The notes: generated by a model from the letters alone, not told the origin. Shown: positions 10,986-23,984, numbered from the stretch's first letter. The stretch: 64,000 nt of DNA from Pomphorhynchus laevis (GCA_012934845.2 WNNJ02003356.1:1-64000); one strand, 5' to 3'. A program made the numbers and translations.

Positions 10986-12963
10986 TCCGCTTAACGTATT
11001 ATGGCAAGCAGTTTAACCAACCTCGTAAATTATATATGCGGCTAAAATCTACCATGATTAAATGAAATTCAACATGCCAGATTCATGATAGATTAAATTT
11101 TTGCCAGATTCGTGATAGATTAAATTTAGCCAGATTCAAAATTCAACATATAAAGGAATATGAAGGAATAATACCGTAGCTGATTTATACTGCTAAATCA
11201 TCTTATGTGATCTACGAAATCGACAAAATAAATGAAAGTATGCATCAAAGGATCACCAGCACCGATTCAATGATCGTCTGATCACATCAGTGCTAGATAT
11301 ATCTTAAATTGTTGTTTGGCAAACTTGCTCGTCTTGGTCATTTAAAGCGGTTAAGCTTACATATATTGTTTTATAGCTTTTTCCAGTTTAATAAGTTATA
11401 ACCTTATAAATAACTATAACTATTATAACACTATATAATTATTATCGCAATAATAACTGAAAACAAGATTAATCTGCACTTTTTATTTCAAAAACAATTA
11501 AATATTTCAAATCAAATATTTTATATATTAAAGTACTTGATAATTTATATTAAACGTATTTTAGTAAATTTAACGATAACATAAATAATTGTTAACGTTT
11601 ATAGTTTATATTTAATAATTTTTTAATTCAAAAATTACATTTATATGTTTGTAATTTTATGTATTCTAGTATTTACGGTTACTATCAATTTTTATTTATT
11701 TGAAGATTTGCGTAAACACTTTTAATGCCTTTGTTAAAAAATATATAATTAACATTTAATATCTATACAAGTATCAATAGGGTCAATAGTATCAATTGAA
11801 CCAAGAAAGCTTGGTTCGATGTAAATAGCAAGCTAAAATATCAAGTTAATTTGTGTTGAAGTCAAAGTAAGTAATTTATCATGCAAAATATATTCTTTTA
11901 TTTTCAAATAAAAAAATTGAAATATAATATATTATATATTATATAAATAATATATAATATTATAATATATAATATATTATAATATTATATATTGTAATAT
12001 ATTACTTTTTGATATAAAATGATATTTAAAATTTCTTTTATAGAGGTAATTAAAGGATATTACCTATAATTTAATTAAATCTAAACAAATTTATAGGTAA
12101 GAGTACAATCGAATCGTTATCTTAATGTACTTTAATGGATTTACGTCTTTCTAAAATTTATCGACGTTATTAATCATAAAAAGGACCGTAATCGTTGCTT
12201 TTGAAACAGTTGCTAAATGTACCTGAATGTAAATGCAAAATGTACCTGCTAAATGTAATTAATATACGATTAAAATAATCAGATAAAATAAAGCAATCAT
12301 TTAAATTTTTATCGGTTGATCATTGATTGCATATTTTAACTATAGAAGTTGTAGTTTTCATCTAAAATTCCGAACTGAACACAGTCAAATTTAGGAATTC
12401 GATAACAGTCAAATTTAGGAATTCAGGCTGGTTTTAAAATTTATAAGGTTTGGAAATTTTGATGATGTTTCTATTATCTCCTTGTATCGTTTTTGTGCCT
12501 TCATATAACATATTAAAATCGCATAAAGACTTGATTTTTCTGATACCCGCTTTATATCTAATGTACGAGAACGTATCATGATTCAGATGGAGTCGAATTC
12601 AAGAATGGTAGTGTCATTTTATTACGATTTTATGACTAATTTAATACAGCAACAAGAGAACATTATATTTTAATGTATTGTATTTAACTTTTAGTTGCCA
12701 AAATAGTTTTAAGTCAGGACACCATGCAACTTAAATTAGCACAATTTGTGAGTATTAGTGAATATTATAATTTATAGTATAATTTATAATATATAAATGT
12801 AGTCTTGTATAATCTATCCAATTTGTCCAATTCGACATAATCTGTCCAATTTGTCCAATTCGACATAATCTGTCAAACTTGTCGCATATCTTTGTCTCTT
12901 ATTTTTTATAAAATTTCGGATGCTATTATAATGTAACGAAAACACTCTACACCGTTTAATTGT
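10986..12963. other. AT-rich intergenic DNA with small tandem duplications
   Basis: No gene recognised. A short direct repeat of GCCAGATTCRTGATAGATTAA lies at about 11076-11140. ACAGTCAAATTTAGGAATTC occurs twice at about 12383 and 12405. A block of about 28 bp containing TTTGTCCAATTCGACATAAT is duplicated at about 12820-12875. A TA-only stretch runs from 11920 to 12000. Confidence 0.55.
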
Positions 12964-13560
12964 GTGTATCACTGCAGAATCTTGATCGGAGTTGATGAGG
13001 CAACCAAATTAAAATCGAATATAAATAAATTAAAGGAGTACTTAATGCTCTTGAAAGTGAACAAAAGCGAGCATCCTGTAAAAAGAAGACTTATTGTGAA
13101 CAATATAGGAAAGTCTACTAAACCATTTTTAAATATATGCCAAAACAAAACCGAAGATTTTTAAAGACGTTTAAATGAGTCAAATAAGTATTTTCTGCAG
13201 TTAACACAAATATTTGACACAAACATAGTTTGGCATAGACAAACGGCTAGAATATCACAAATTTTCTATAAAAGAATGGACTTTTATTGAGTCAGTAAAT
13301 ATTGTCCATGAAAACAACATGTTTCGCTTCGGCAACAGGACATATTGCCAAACAGAAAGAACTGATATGAGTACATCAATGATCCCTCTATTATGGTAGC
13401 GTTACGTGGATTCAGATTCCGAATTAGATAAATTCTTAATACCTTTAAATGAAGGCCCGCTAAATTTTTTAACAATTAAAGGATTACCTGCTAATTTTAT
13501 TGATGCTAGCATATATAGATACAAATTTAAAACAGAAATGCAAAGAAAATAACCTTTATG
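12964..13560 (+). pseudogene. Unrecognised coding-like patch, probably a relic
   Basis: An open stretch at 12964-13164 (66 codons) is rich in K/N/L and reads like ordinary protein (IGVDEATKLKSNINKLKEYL). A second coding-like run on the same strand, near 13400-13552, reads SELDKFLIPLNEGPLNFLTI. Stops separate them. I do not recognise a family. It could be a decayed transposon ORF or chance in AT-rich DNA. Confidence 0.25.
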
Positions 13561-14489
13561 TCCGATCTACACGCTTTAAGCAGCCATGCTGCAAAAAATC
13601 AAAGTTCATAATTTACAGTAAAACGAATAGTTTAAATTTGCAGTACAGCATAAAATATTAAAAATGTAGCAACAATATAATAAAGAAAATTATACAATAC
13701 AAATCCAATGTAATACAAGAATGCAATCATCTGAATATAGATGCACACGATGCAATAGGCCGCGATGAAACGAGTAAGTTAATGAGCACAAAGACAAAAT
13801 GGAACTACCAAATATCGAGTGATCCAACATGCAAAAACAAAGGTATAGTATAAATGGTAGAGTGTAATTTTTGTAAATTACAGTATATCGAAAAAAACCG
13901 GCTGCTCTTTATAGGAAAGCTTAAATAAATAGACTAGCATATATACACCATGGACGCACTAACCAAGATTCTGAAGTGATACACACTCAATTACACGATG
14001 TAGAGTATTTTCGTTACATTATAATACCAACAGAAATTTTAGATAAAAAGGAGATTCAAAGAGATGCGAAAAATTGGAAGGATTATGACTGATAATGAAA
14101 ACGGATAAATATTTTCAGGTGAAAGGATCTTACGTATATATTTATGTATGCGATTTTTAAAATTATTCAATTTGCTTGATTAACCCAGCTAAATTCAATA
14201 ATTGTATCTTAGGATACAAGGATATCTATACAATTAGGATAACCTTAATATAACGTGGTTAGTTCAAAGTGGCTATGATCACATTATTGGTCATATCCAC
14301 TTTAAACATGGCCACTTTTTGGTTAGTGGCTATCACGTAAGCAAATTCTCAGATATGCCTTTTTAATATACCACAATGAAACTGAAACGATTGATGGTAG
14401 TTCATCCTACTGATGAATACCGCCGGATACCATCAGCTCATCTAAGAGCAATAAAAAAGTCTGCTCTGAATGTATTTAAATTTCGGCTT
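13561..14489. other. AT-rich intergenic DNA
   Basis: No gene or repeat family identified. A short imperfect repeat related to GTGGCTATCA occurs around 14260-14340. Confidence 0.5.
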
Positions 14490-14496
14490 CTGACAA

Positions 14497-14645
14497 GATC
14501 TGCCACGTTATTCCTGGATTATTGAAAGGATAATCATGTTTGCACTCCGAGTCCGTCTCTGTGTGTAGCTGATCTATTAATGTCACTTCTAATTTAAGAT
14601 ATTGATTTACATATATAACATTGCAGTCAACTATGCAATATTTAA
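14497..14645. repeat. Stray copy of the 17.1-21.1 kb inverted-arm repeat
   Basis: TTCCTGGATTATTGAAAGGA at about 14512, and the 125 bp after it, match the left arm at 17254-17390. The match includes AACATTGCAGTCAACTATGC, which the right arm lacks. It shows that the arm sequence is itself a dispersed repeat. Confidence 0.75.
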
Positions 14646-14786
14646 AAATAAGATAAAGATTTTCTTAAATAATCAATATTTGTGATATATAACAACTAAA
14701 AAATAAAATAAAAAAACACTTGTATCAAAAATACAGGAAGAAAAAATAGTTAACCAATCGCGAATAAAGTCTTCAACAATCTTTAA

Positions 14787-14862
14787 GGCCTCAGGTCCAG
14801 CGGTATCTGAGCCCCCAGCCAATCCAACACGCCGCTCTTCGACTGAACCACCAGGGGTCTTT
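14787..14862 (-). repeat. tRNA-like block at the LINE C 3' end
   Basis: Homologous to 8998-9068. It reads GGTGGTTCAGTCGAAGAGCG on the minus strand and lies just after the ORF2 stop. Confidence 0.4.
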
Positions 14863-16064
14863 CACCCCTGAATAATTCAATCAAGGCGGACGATGCTCAG
14901 TAATCGCAAGATGATGAGCTTAAGAAATCTTAGTCTTTGTTCTGGGGGACGTCCTATTGAAAAGAGGACCAATCCAGAGATAGCCCAAGTACCCCAGAGG
15001 CGCACTTGGGTTTTCTCTTTCAATGACAGATGTTGAGCCCGTTTCAGGGCCCATCTAGCTTTCTTCAGGATACGTTTTAGTCTATCCAGGTCAGTCTTTG
15101 CCGACCACTTCACCGTAACGGTGAACCCCAGGTATTTTACTCGACTTGTGAAGGTAGGGAGTGGTTGATTAGTCAGGATAGAAGTTAGAGCTGAGAGTGC
15201 ATATCTCTTTAGTTTTTAATTGTCGCAGGGGCGCCATGAAAGACAACAACCTGCGATTTGGAGGAGTTTAAAACAAGGTTGAACAAGGGCAGCTGATCAT
15301 TTAATCTAGTAAAGAAACGGCTGATGTCATGACTACATCTTTGCACCTGCGTCCATAGAACAGGGATGTGGTATCATCAGCGTATACCACAAGATGTTGA
15401 TCGCGTTTGAATTTTTTGTAGAGTTCAATGGACGCAGCAAGATACAAGATTGGAGAAAGTGGGGAGCCTTGATGCACATCTGTAATAGGTAGAACTGACG
15501 TGCATCTGGGTCTCCTTCATAGAAGATCGCTTGGTGTACAGCAATATTTCCATTCTGTTAACAATTCTCGCAGGCAACCCGAGAGACTGAGAGAAGTGAT
15601 AACAAAATGGATTGAAATGCGGTCAAATGCAACAGAGAAGTCAAGAAAAATAGCCACAGAAAGCTGATGACTGTTATCATGACAAAACTGCTCAACTTCA
15701 CCTATTGCTGAATGTATCAAGCGATCTTTTACGTACCCATGAAAACCTGGTGAGATTAAATTTCGCCTACTTAGATGATCGCGGATTTTACGCGCAAGCG
15801 CTTTTTTGTAAATGGAGATGAGGGAGTTTTGAATTGAAATGGGTCGCAGTTCTTTAGGACAGGAAATCACCTTCGTTTTTGGTATAAAAACACGACGGCT
15901 GTTGTTTATTCCAGCAATGCCGGCCGGGGAGGCTAATAGCATTGTTATGGCGACATCTTTCCTCTGACTGTCAGTCAAAAGATGACAAGCATGAGTGCAG
16001 AGTGGCGCATGAGTTCTGGAAGTGCCCGGGAGTAACCCCCAGGAGTTAAGGATATCTGTAACAG

Positions 16065-16113
16065 ACAAATGCGTGCGCTGGCACGCATTTGCCACGTTAA
16101 AATAAATCTTTTT
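16065..16113. repeat. Short hairpin insertion in LINE C
   Basis: AAATGCGTGC, a four-base loop, then GCACGCATTT form a perfect 10-bp hairpin near 16066-16089. It is followed by GCCACGTTAAAATAAATCTT. A matching GCCACGTTTAAATAAATCTT occurs at about 54603, beside a LINE 3' relic, so this is a small dispersed repeat. Confidence 0.55.
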
Positions 16114-17124
16114 TTAATGCTCTATTCTTCCAACAAACAAACTTCTCCTTCTTGAATATCTTCCAGAAGGAAGACTGAGAAGGGTTAAGGCGAGAAATGC
16201 TTGCCTTAGCTCTGCTCAGCTGGAACCTATATCTAGTGCTCCAGTATTCATTCGAGAGTGCTTGTCTGGCGGAAACAGAGAGATTAGGAAGACGTAGCAT
16301 TTTAGCTAGGACCTTTGAGTTTCGTAGGAGTGGGATTGTATATACAACCTTTATAGGTAGTCGATAGTATCGTTGTAGCTTGCGAAGCGAGGTAGGTATT
16401 AAATTCGGTCAAACTCATATCTCCAATTCGGGGAAGAGTTGGATAGCTGCTTGAAAGTAGGGCACCCTGATGGGATTAAAGTGGAACCTTCTCTTCAGCA
16501 ACGTATCTTCTTCTAACCGCCAACGAATTAGGTAATGAGAGGTGGTCTGTTGTTGGCACGACTGCTTAGTACAAATGGGTTTGAACAACCACATCTTATG
16601 AAGTAGTAATATGTCGAGGAGTGAATTAGTTGTTGAGCAATGAAAGGTAGGAGATGGTTGTTTGCGAATAAGATAGTCGTTCTGGCTCTGCGGTTTGCTG
16701 CATTAATCCAACGACCAGTTCTGTCGTTGAAGTCACCAAGTAACATGCCATAGCCACTACCCAATATACGATCCAGGAGGTCACGGTTCTTGTGAATTTC
16801 TCCTGGCCGTATATAAATATTGGCTATACTGATGCATTTACCGTTCTTACGAAGTGATATAGGCAAACAAGATAGGGCTGGACAAGAATAGTTAAGAATG
16901 AGGAAAGATCTTAAGGAGCATTTAACTAAGGTTTAAAGACCTTGAGATGAAGAGGAGTGAGGAGGGGTTATATACGGAGTGAAATGGGTGTATATATGCT
17001 GAGGGATAAATCGAGTAATGTACTGAGGGATACGGATAGACCGCGTCTCCTGAAGGACTATAACATCTGCATCTCTACAAGATAAAAGGCTAAGGGCAGA
17101 CATGCAATTCTGGTATTTTTTATA

Positions 17125-17578
17125 AAATCAATTTTTTGATTTCATAAAATCAAAAACGGGCCCACGCTGAAACGAGTGGGCCCGTTTCAGGGCCCACCCG
17201 GCTCTTTTCGGAATTTACTCGAATCTAAGTAAGTCAATTTGATCGTATATATAATTCCTGGATTATTGAAAGGATGATCATGTTTGCACTCCGAGTCCGT
17301 CTCTGTGTGTAGCTGATCTATAAATGTCGGTTCTAATTTAAGATATTGATTCACATCCATAACATTGCAGTCAACTATGCAATATTTAATGGATCAGTAA
17401 TTGAACCGTGTAACATTAATCGATCAGTAATTGAACATTAATTCGATCAGTACTTGAACCGTGTAACATTAATCCTTCTCGCTAAGCCGAATTTGCTTTG
17501 AGCATGTTCCAGCATAAGTTACCTGGAGTTTTAAAACTACTCATACTTTTGATTGATACAAATCCATTAGTTACAGTA
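17125..17578 (+). repeat. Left arm of a long inverted repeat
   Basis: Pairs with 20637-21085 in opposite orientation. Shared landmarks, outside to inside: a GATTTCATAAAATCAA-type terminus, a subterminal GGGCCC-rich hairpin, GATCATGTTTGCACTCCGAG, GTCCGTCTCTGTGTGTAGCT, and CTTCTCGCTAAGCCGAATTT. A block of about 90 bp (17361-17455) differs between the arms. Confidence 0.85.
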
Positions 17579-17589
17579 CTCTTCATTGA

Positions 17590-20300
17590 GCGGCTATTCA
17601 TCGATCGGCATATATTAACAAAAAACGGCGAATCATCAAAAGATTTTCAAAAATGCCTGAAATTAACGATTTTTTAGCTGAAATCAATGCAACCGGATTG
17701 GTTAGGACAAATAAAGGACTTACACTTGAGTTTCTTCCATCAAAGAAGGTAATACATTTGGTGGAATTAAACGTTAGTTCCTTAATTAAGATCACAGATT
17801 ATTTTAAGCTGATTTTCAAGCAATTTCTGCTTAATTATACCGATCGAGTTGTAAAAAGTTTTTCTGCCCGGAAATTCCCGGACACATTCCGTATTTCATG
17901 TGTAACAGACGAACTCGCGATGGCCTATGTTAAGTACTTTAAACATACTCTGATCGAATTTTGACCTGCTAAACACAATCATATTAAGGCTACGCTAAAA
18001 GTTTCAAATATTCAATCCGATTGGGATGAAGATCTTATAATTATTAAGCAGAAGTACGACATTCAAAACCTACGGTTTATAGAAGGTAAATTAGGATCAA
18101 CATTACAAATTGCATTCTGCAATACATTCCATCAAAATGCTTTACGATTGGATAATTCAATGCTTAGCCCCTTCATAGGGTCTAATTTTATTTTCAGTCT
18201 CATTGGGTGAGACGAAAACACGTACCCCCACTGCGAGAATTGCCAAGAATGTGGACACTAGAGATCTGATTGTTCTTACACAGCACAATGCCCGAGTTTC
18301 AAGCGATGGTATGACAAAAAGATTGAAGCTATAGCTAGCAATCTAGTTACAGGCAATTGCTCTAGCACTTCTCCAACCACTCCTGTAATCTCTATATCTT
18401 CAAAGAGAGCAGCCTCATCTGAAATTCCCAAAACGAAACTGCAAAAAGGAAATTTTACGAAAGCTGATGAATTGGAAAATGATGATGCTTAACCCATTAG
18501 TATCACCAACGTCGTCAAATTGGATGTTAGGATTAGGTCCGCTGTCAGGACGGTGTGTGAATGGCAACCTTTCCACAGCTAACCAAACTAGTTGGTCTGC
18601 CTTCTCACCCTAAGCCAACGCAATAGGAAGTAGGCGAAATCCATTTACACTGAATATCCTTCAGTAGAATTCTGAAGGTGCTTCTGCTGTTCGTCTATTA
18701 TCCGGTCAAAATGCAAATGTAATAGTCTCCTGTAATTCAGAAGACTGAATTGATCCTTTCACCTCATGACTCGATTTACGCCAATGTACATAAACAGCAC
18801 ATTATATTTCGTACATAACCCCTTCATACTTTATCTTAAGGTCAAAGAAAGACAACTTAAGGCAACCCGGGCCAAAAGACACTTAAGATCATCCCTCATA
18901 CTTAACAATTTTTGTGCAGCCCGTCATGTTTAGCGATAACACTCTATAAAGGATATAAACGTATCAGCATAGCCAACATCTGTAATATTCCATGGGAGAT
19001 TCATAAAAATCGTAATCTACTGGATCGCCTATTAGGTAATATATATGGCATCTTATTTAATAACTTCAACGACAGAACTGTTGTTGGATTAAAGCCGCAC
19101 TTGGCAGAGCCGGGAATGTATATTTTATGCATACACCACCGTCCCCGACCTTTCATTGCACATCAACAAATTCACTCCTCAACTACTGCTTCATAATAAA
19201 TTTCAGCAGTAGGGATCTTTCCATTACTGATATCCTAAACTCCTTGCTTCGCTTCCAGGAACCTCTAAAACCTATACATTACAATACATTCGCTTTTGTT
19301 AGCTTTTGACAGACAGCCAGACCAAAATCTGCGATCTCCATTTACGAAAAAAAACGCTTGCTCGTAAAATCTGTGATCATTTAAGCAGGTGAAATTAAAT
19401 TCCATTAAGTTTTCACGGGTTTGTCAAAAGTCGATCGGTCTATTTCGCAATAGGTGAAATGCATCAATTTTGCCAGGATAACAATCATCAGTTTGCTGTG
19501 GCTGTTTTCCACGACATTTTCGCTGCTTCTGATCACATTTCCATTCCATTTGTAATCTATTCTCTCAGATCCCTCGGGTTAGACGCGAGAATTGTTAACA
19601 AGGTTGAAATATTGCTGTATAACATTTTTTATGAAGACGACCCTGATGCACGTCAGTTCTACCCAATATATCCTATAAATTTGATGGAACAGGCTTCCCA
19701 CTTTATCCTATCTTATTTTTTGCTGCTTCCATTGTACTGTTTAAACCGTTTTCAACGCGATTAATATCTAGTGGTATACGCTGATGATACCACATCCTTG
19801 TTTTCAAAACAGAGGTGTAAAGATGTAGTCTCGAACATCAGCTGTTTCCTCATAAAATTAAAATACCAGTTACCCCCATCCAATATTCTCCTCAATTCAT
19901 CAAATTGCAGGTGGTCGCCTTTAATGGCACTCCTGCAACATAGAAAAAGCTTAAGAGACCAACAATATCATCTTGCTCTTCCATTTTGAATAATCAACTA
20001 ATCCCAATATTTACACATCTAGTAAGATACCTGAGATTTACCATTACGGCTTAATGGACCTCCGGATCTGGCTTAAATAGATTCAAGTAAATTCCGAAGC
20101 GAGCCAGGTGGGCCATTAAAACGGGTTTAACATACGTTATTAAGAGGGAGTGATCAGGTGCTCATATAATGTACCTGAACAATTTCAGAACTAGTGCTCT
20201 ATTCAAGAGGACCTTCCCCGGAGCAAATATTAAGATTTCTGAAGCTTCTTGTATCGATATTACCATCCATCCTGCATTGCGATTGGGCTCTTAGGTGCGT
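17590..20300 (+). mobile_element. LINE D: plus-strand non-LTR relic with ORF1 and ORF2
   Basis: Same family as LINEs A-C but on the plus strand, lying between the two inverted arms. ORF1 relic: 17653-18490. ORF2 relic: about 18550-20060. In ORF2, VRLLSGQNANVIV marks the start of the endonuclease (18690-18730), KRISIANICNIPWEIHKN continues it (18956), then RT motif A-type sequence (FHDIFAASDHIS, 19507) and VVYADDTTSLFSKQRCKDVV (19771). Large internal parts of EN and RT are deleted. It is the only copy here that retains ORF1. Confidence 0.8.
17653..18492 (+). pseudogene. LINE D ORF1 relic (gag-like, zinc knuckle)
   Basis: Open for 103 codons from MPEINDFLAEINATGL, then a stop at 17962. The frame continues with plausible coding sequence to about 18492. 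Near 18230-18300 it encodes a CCHC-type knuckle (CENCQECGH, then a stop, RSDC), followed by a Ser/Pro/Lys-rich tail. Nucleic-acid-binding ORF1 proteins of Jockey/I-type LINEs have this layout. At least two in-frame stops inactivate it. Confidence 0.65.
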
Positions 20301-20636
20301 CAAAAACCCCGAGTGGCTCAATCGTAAAGTGGCGCGTTGCTGTAGACTGGTGAGAACTGATCCCATAACCGTATAAATCATGATAGAAGAAAGAAGCTCG
20401 AAAATTAAATCGACTAAATTTTTTATTCCTGTTGATATTTGTATTGTTACTATTGCTGCATGTTATTTATTAAGAAATTCTATTATTAGTACTCTTCACA
20501 ATCGTGCTATATGGAGTAAAGCAAATGATAGTCCGATAAAAAGACTATAACACATTTGTTGAAACAAACATGTTATGAAATCTTTTTATACACGATGCAA
20601 AGTTTGAATCGTCATTGAAACTGGCACGATTATGAA
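20301..20636 (+). other. LINE D 3' flank inside the inverted repeat
   Basis: Contains GAGTGGCTCAATCGTAAAGT near 20310 and then AT-rich DNA. No open frame of note. Confidence 0.4.
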
Positions 20637-21085
20637 GTCACTGTAACTAATGGATTTGTATGAATCAAAAGTATAAGTAGTTTCAAAACTCCAGGTAACT
20701 TATGCTGGAACATGCTCAAAGCAAATTCGGCTTAGCGAGAAGGATTAATGTTATACGGTCTCATTATCAAGCAAATATCATAAGTGACGGGGAATAAAAT
20801 ATGGATGTGAATCAATATCTTAAATTAGAAGCGACATTAATAGATCAGCTACACACAGAGACGGACTCGGAGTGTAAACATGATCATCCTTTCGATAATC
20901 CATGAATTATATATACGATCAAATTGACTTGAATAGATTCAAGTAAATTCCGAAAAAAGCCGGGTGGGTTCTGAAACGGGCCTACCCGTTTCAGGGTGGG
21001 CCCGTTGTGAAATAAAATCAAAAACGGTGGGCTTGTGTTTGATTATATGAAATCAAAAAATTGATTTCATAAAATCAATTTTATT
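20637..21085 (-). repeat. Right arm of the long inverted repeat
   Basis: Reverse complement of 17125-17578 (see there). GAGACGGACTCGGAGTGTAA near 20860 and the GGGCCTACCCGTTTCAGGGT hairpin near 20980 are the clearest landmarks. Confidence 0.85.
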
Positions 21086-21540
21086 TGAAAATTTTATGCA
21101 TTTGCCAGTTTCTAATAGTATTTTTATGATGTTTGATTCGGTGAAAAAGGCATCTTAACCCAAACGTCAGAACATCCTGTCCTAGCACATGATTGTCTTT
21201 CAATTTTTAATTAATTATTTATAATTTAAATGATAAAAATATAAAATTGAGAAAGCCCAGTATAGAGCGAAACGTCTTAGATACAAATATAAATCTTTGT
21301 TTCTTTGTCGGTGTAAATATTCTATTAATATTAGTTAATTTTATAGAATTATAGTAATCAAATAAACCTGAATAAACTCAATGAGTTTTAAAAGCAAAAC
21401 AATTTCGCGATTCGATAAAATTATTATCGCTACCTTAGGATTGCATAGCTACCTATACAATCCTGAGATTTTATTTTTATAATCTTATGTTCTTTTCTAC
21501 ATGATTAAATATATATAAGAATTTAATTTGATTGCATCTC
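21086..21540. other. Intergenic AT-rich DNA
   Basis: Nothing recognised. Confidence 0.5.
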
Positions 21541-21930
21541 TGTGTTGAAAATCTTATGATTGTGGCACGAAATTATCCTCACAGGTATTATTTCTATTCT
21601 AGATACAGCAGGACAATACTAATCAGTCTGGGTGGGTCTCATCATTTGGTGACCCAGACCTACATTTCACGTTTAGACCCCTACTTGCTTACTCTGTGCT
21701 TTGGTTCTGATCGAATTTGGACTTATGACGTCTGTATCGCAATTCAACGCTACATCTACAAGGCTGGTTGATCCAGTGGTGTAGATATACATTTATGTAT
21801 ATTACTTTTGGTAGGGATCGTATTCTAACGATCAATTAGGAACCTACCCTATGTGTGTGATCCGCTAGCCGGATTACTGTTTTTCATGCTGCCACTTGCA
21901 ATGAATTATGTTGTGCTGTAAAATTTTTCA
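21541..21930 (-). mobile_element. SINE-like repeat with hammerhead-type modules (decayed copy)
   Basis: Minus-strand copy of the unit at 60819-61210. Order on the minus strand: a 5' part with a hairpin around GATCCG..CGGATC (21850-21880), a tRNA-like head (about 21690-21790), then the module region (21600-21690) with AAACGTGAAATGTAGGTCTG and ATGATGAGACCCACCCAGAC, then TGTCCTGCTGTATC. The GAAAC and CTGATGA cores are mutated to TAAAC and ATGATGA, so this copy should not fold actively. Confidence 0.7.
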
Positions 21931-22690
21931 AGCGTTAATTATTATAAATTAAGGATTAATATTTTACATGAAATATATTAATAGTAAATGTTAACAATTA
22001 ATAACTCGTTTTTAATTAAAAATATTTAAAATTTTCAAACGATCGTCACACTATAAAGCATTTTAAACATTGACCTTAATGGATCAGTTAGTATCGTGCG
22101 TGCACTTCAAACATGAACACTAATACCTTTAAAAAGTAATTTGTTATTTTATCTCAAAGGAAGACGGATTAAGGTAATAGAACACATGTGAATCATTCAC
22201 TTAAATTATCACCTATGTAGAACCCTTAATATTTTATTATATTAAACTTTCTTGACTTATCTTTAATTAATATTTAATTAGCTGACTCATACACAATTGA
22301 TTTAATTGTCTAATGTTGTTTGCTATTATTTTGAATGTACTTATAATGCAAATTATAATTTTTTGAAATTATAATTATATAATATTATTATATTATAAAT
22401 TATAAAATATTATATTATAATATCATAATCAGATTATCTGAGTTTAAGTATTTAAATTATTTATAAATTAAAATTAATGTTAAATAAAATATAATTAATT
22501 GAATAATGAATAATGCAATTATAATGATTTATTAATTATTAATAATTAATAATTTTTAATTTTTAATAATTAAAATTAATTATTAAAATTTTTAATTATT
22601 AATAATTTTTAATTATTAATAATTTATAAATTTATAAATTTATACTTTTATTCTAATTTCATTAATATAAATTTTGAAAATGCATTATAT
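21931..22690. other. AT-rich intergenic DNA
   Basis: Long runs of TAATTATTAATAATT-type sequence, especially 22440-22640; no gene. Confidence 0.5.
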
Positions 22691-23984
22691 CTTTGTTGTA
22701 ATTGTTTGATCGTTCAATTTTGCAGCTTACTTATCATTTTAGCCTTTCGTTTTCTAACATTCAGATATATTTTCGGTATCTGAATATAGCTAGTGTTACA
22801 ATGCCCAGAGCATTTCGTTCAATCTGCCTTGACGGTTCTTCTCATTTTTCTTTTCTTTTTTCTAATAAAGTGCAAACAGATGTAGGTAATTGTTGCTGGT
22901 TACATTATGATAATATCAACCACCGCGTTGTAAGCACCGCATTGTGAGCAGTCTCTTCTCTACTATTGCTGATGCAATGTAACGCAATCACCATCTTTCG
23001 AGAAGTCGTTGCTTCCGGTATGTTGCTGCGTCATTGCATGATCTGCGTGCCGTCGTTACTTTCAACATGTAGCTTGTTCATACTGAAAATGCATCGATGC
23101 TGTACTGCTGATGAACCGTTGCGGCATCCCCATTGCGACAATGTTATCCATATGAGTAGTGAGCATCATCACTACTTGCTCATTATAGAAATCTCCCTTT
23201 TTAATTTATTCTCACTCCGCGGTCATTAGCCCCATCAATCCATACTGAGGCATTTGTCATTTTGAGAGCTGAACATGAACGTGGATTGTTCAACACCAAC
23301 AACTGCAAGTTGTCGGAATCGACAGATTTGCGTGTCGTGTTGTAGCGACACTGCAACATTACTCTGACCTATAATTAGCGAAATGTCACTGCTAGAGAGT
23401 ATATCATGGCTGTGGTGGTGTAGATTGTCGTCGTCGATGTAACGAATGAACACACACAAAGAAACAGCACTTCCTCATTTTCACATTCTCGCTCTTTCCT
23501 TCTCTCTGTTTTCTATCTCTCTATATCTCACGACACATCTACATAATTTGTATATAACATAGCAGTGTGAAGCACAGAGCGTAGTGTCGTGATGTGCTCT
23601 ACTGCGTTCGCTGATTTCTCTACATGCTGCTCGGATTCATCCTTCTCATTGTAGAGAATGAGACATTTTAGAAAACTGCAACGCCTTCGCTATATCCTGT
23701 AGGTGACGCATTACTGGTGTGCTGACTGAATCCTTAAAGTACCAATTTTCATCTCCTCAATCTATTTCACTCTTTTATTCGACAAATATTTATCGTTCTA
23801 GATATTCTACTAGTTTTTTTTTACTTTCTTCCAGAGCTTGCTCCTGAGGATATAACTACGCCGATCGCAGATATCGAGAATCTCTTTTCCTTCTGCTTAC
23901 TGTCATTTTCTGCTGCAACTATTCTCCACCACAGTCATCTACTGACTAAAAGTCAGAAAGAGCAAGTGACGAAGCTATCGGAGC
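22691..23984 (+). promoter_or_regulatory. Presumed promoter and 5' UTR region of BAZ1A
   Basis: Base composition rises clearly from about 22790 up to the BAZ1A start codon. The stretch includes a long pyrimidine tract (about 23480-23530, CTCTTTCCTTCTCTCTGTTT). Short open frames on both strands (for example 22702-22947) are not recognisable proteins. I infer promoter, 5' UTR or an upstream non-coding exon; no TATA box or start site can be fixed from sequence alone. Confidence 0.4.

Larger units (their letters stand above)
14785..17115 (-). mobile_element. LINE C: longest minus-strand non-LTR relic (EN to 3' end)
   Basis: The most complete minus-strand member of the family. Near 17050-17100 the EN start reads DADVIVLQET, the conserved N-terminal endonuclease motif. 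16528-16866 reads SIANIYIRPGEIHKN and YGMLLGDFNDRTGRW. 16097-16300 is the segment before RT. 15517-16095 contains the RT fingers and palm (RDHLSRRNLISPGFHGYVK, then SVAIFLDFSVAFDRIS). A YADD motif follows near 15385. 14877-15113 is the C-terminal tail (LKKARWALKRAQHLS). A short foreign insertion sits at about 16065-16113. Frameshifts and stops interrupt it. Confidence 0.85.

Noticed and set aside
17653..17964. A stand-alone host gene at the ORF1 position
   Set aside because: The frame continues past its stop into a zinc-knuckle region and is followed by LINE endonuclease sequence, so it is LINE ORF1.
22702..23459. Several 74-87-codon frames upstream of BAZ1A
   Set aside because: No recognisable protein, overlapping on both strands, in a region better explained as promoter and 5' UTR.
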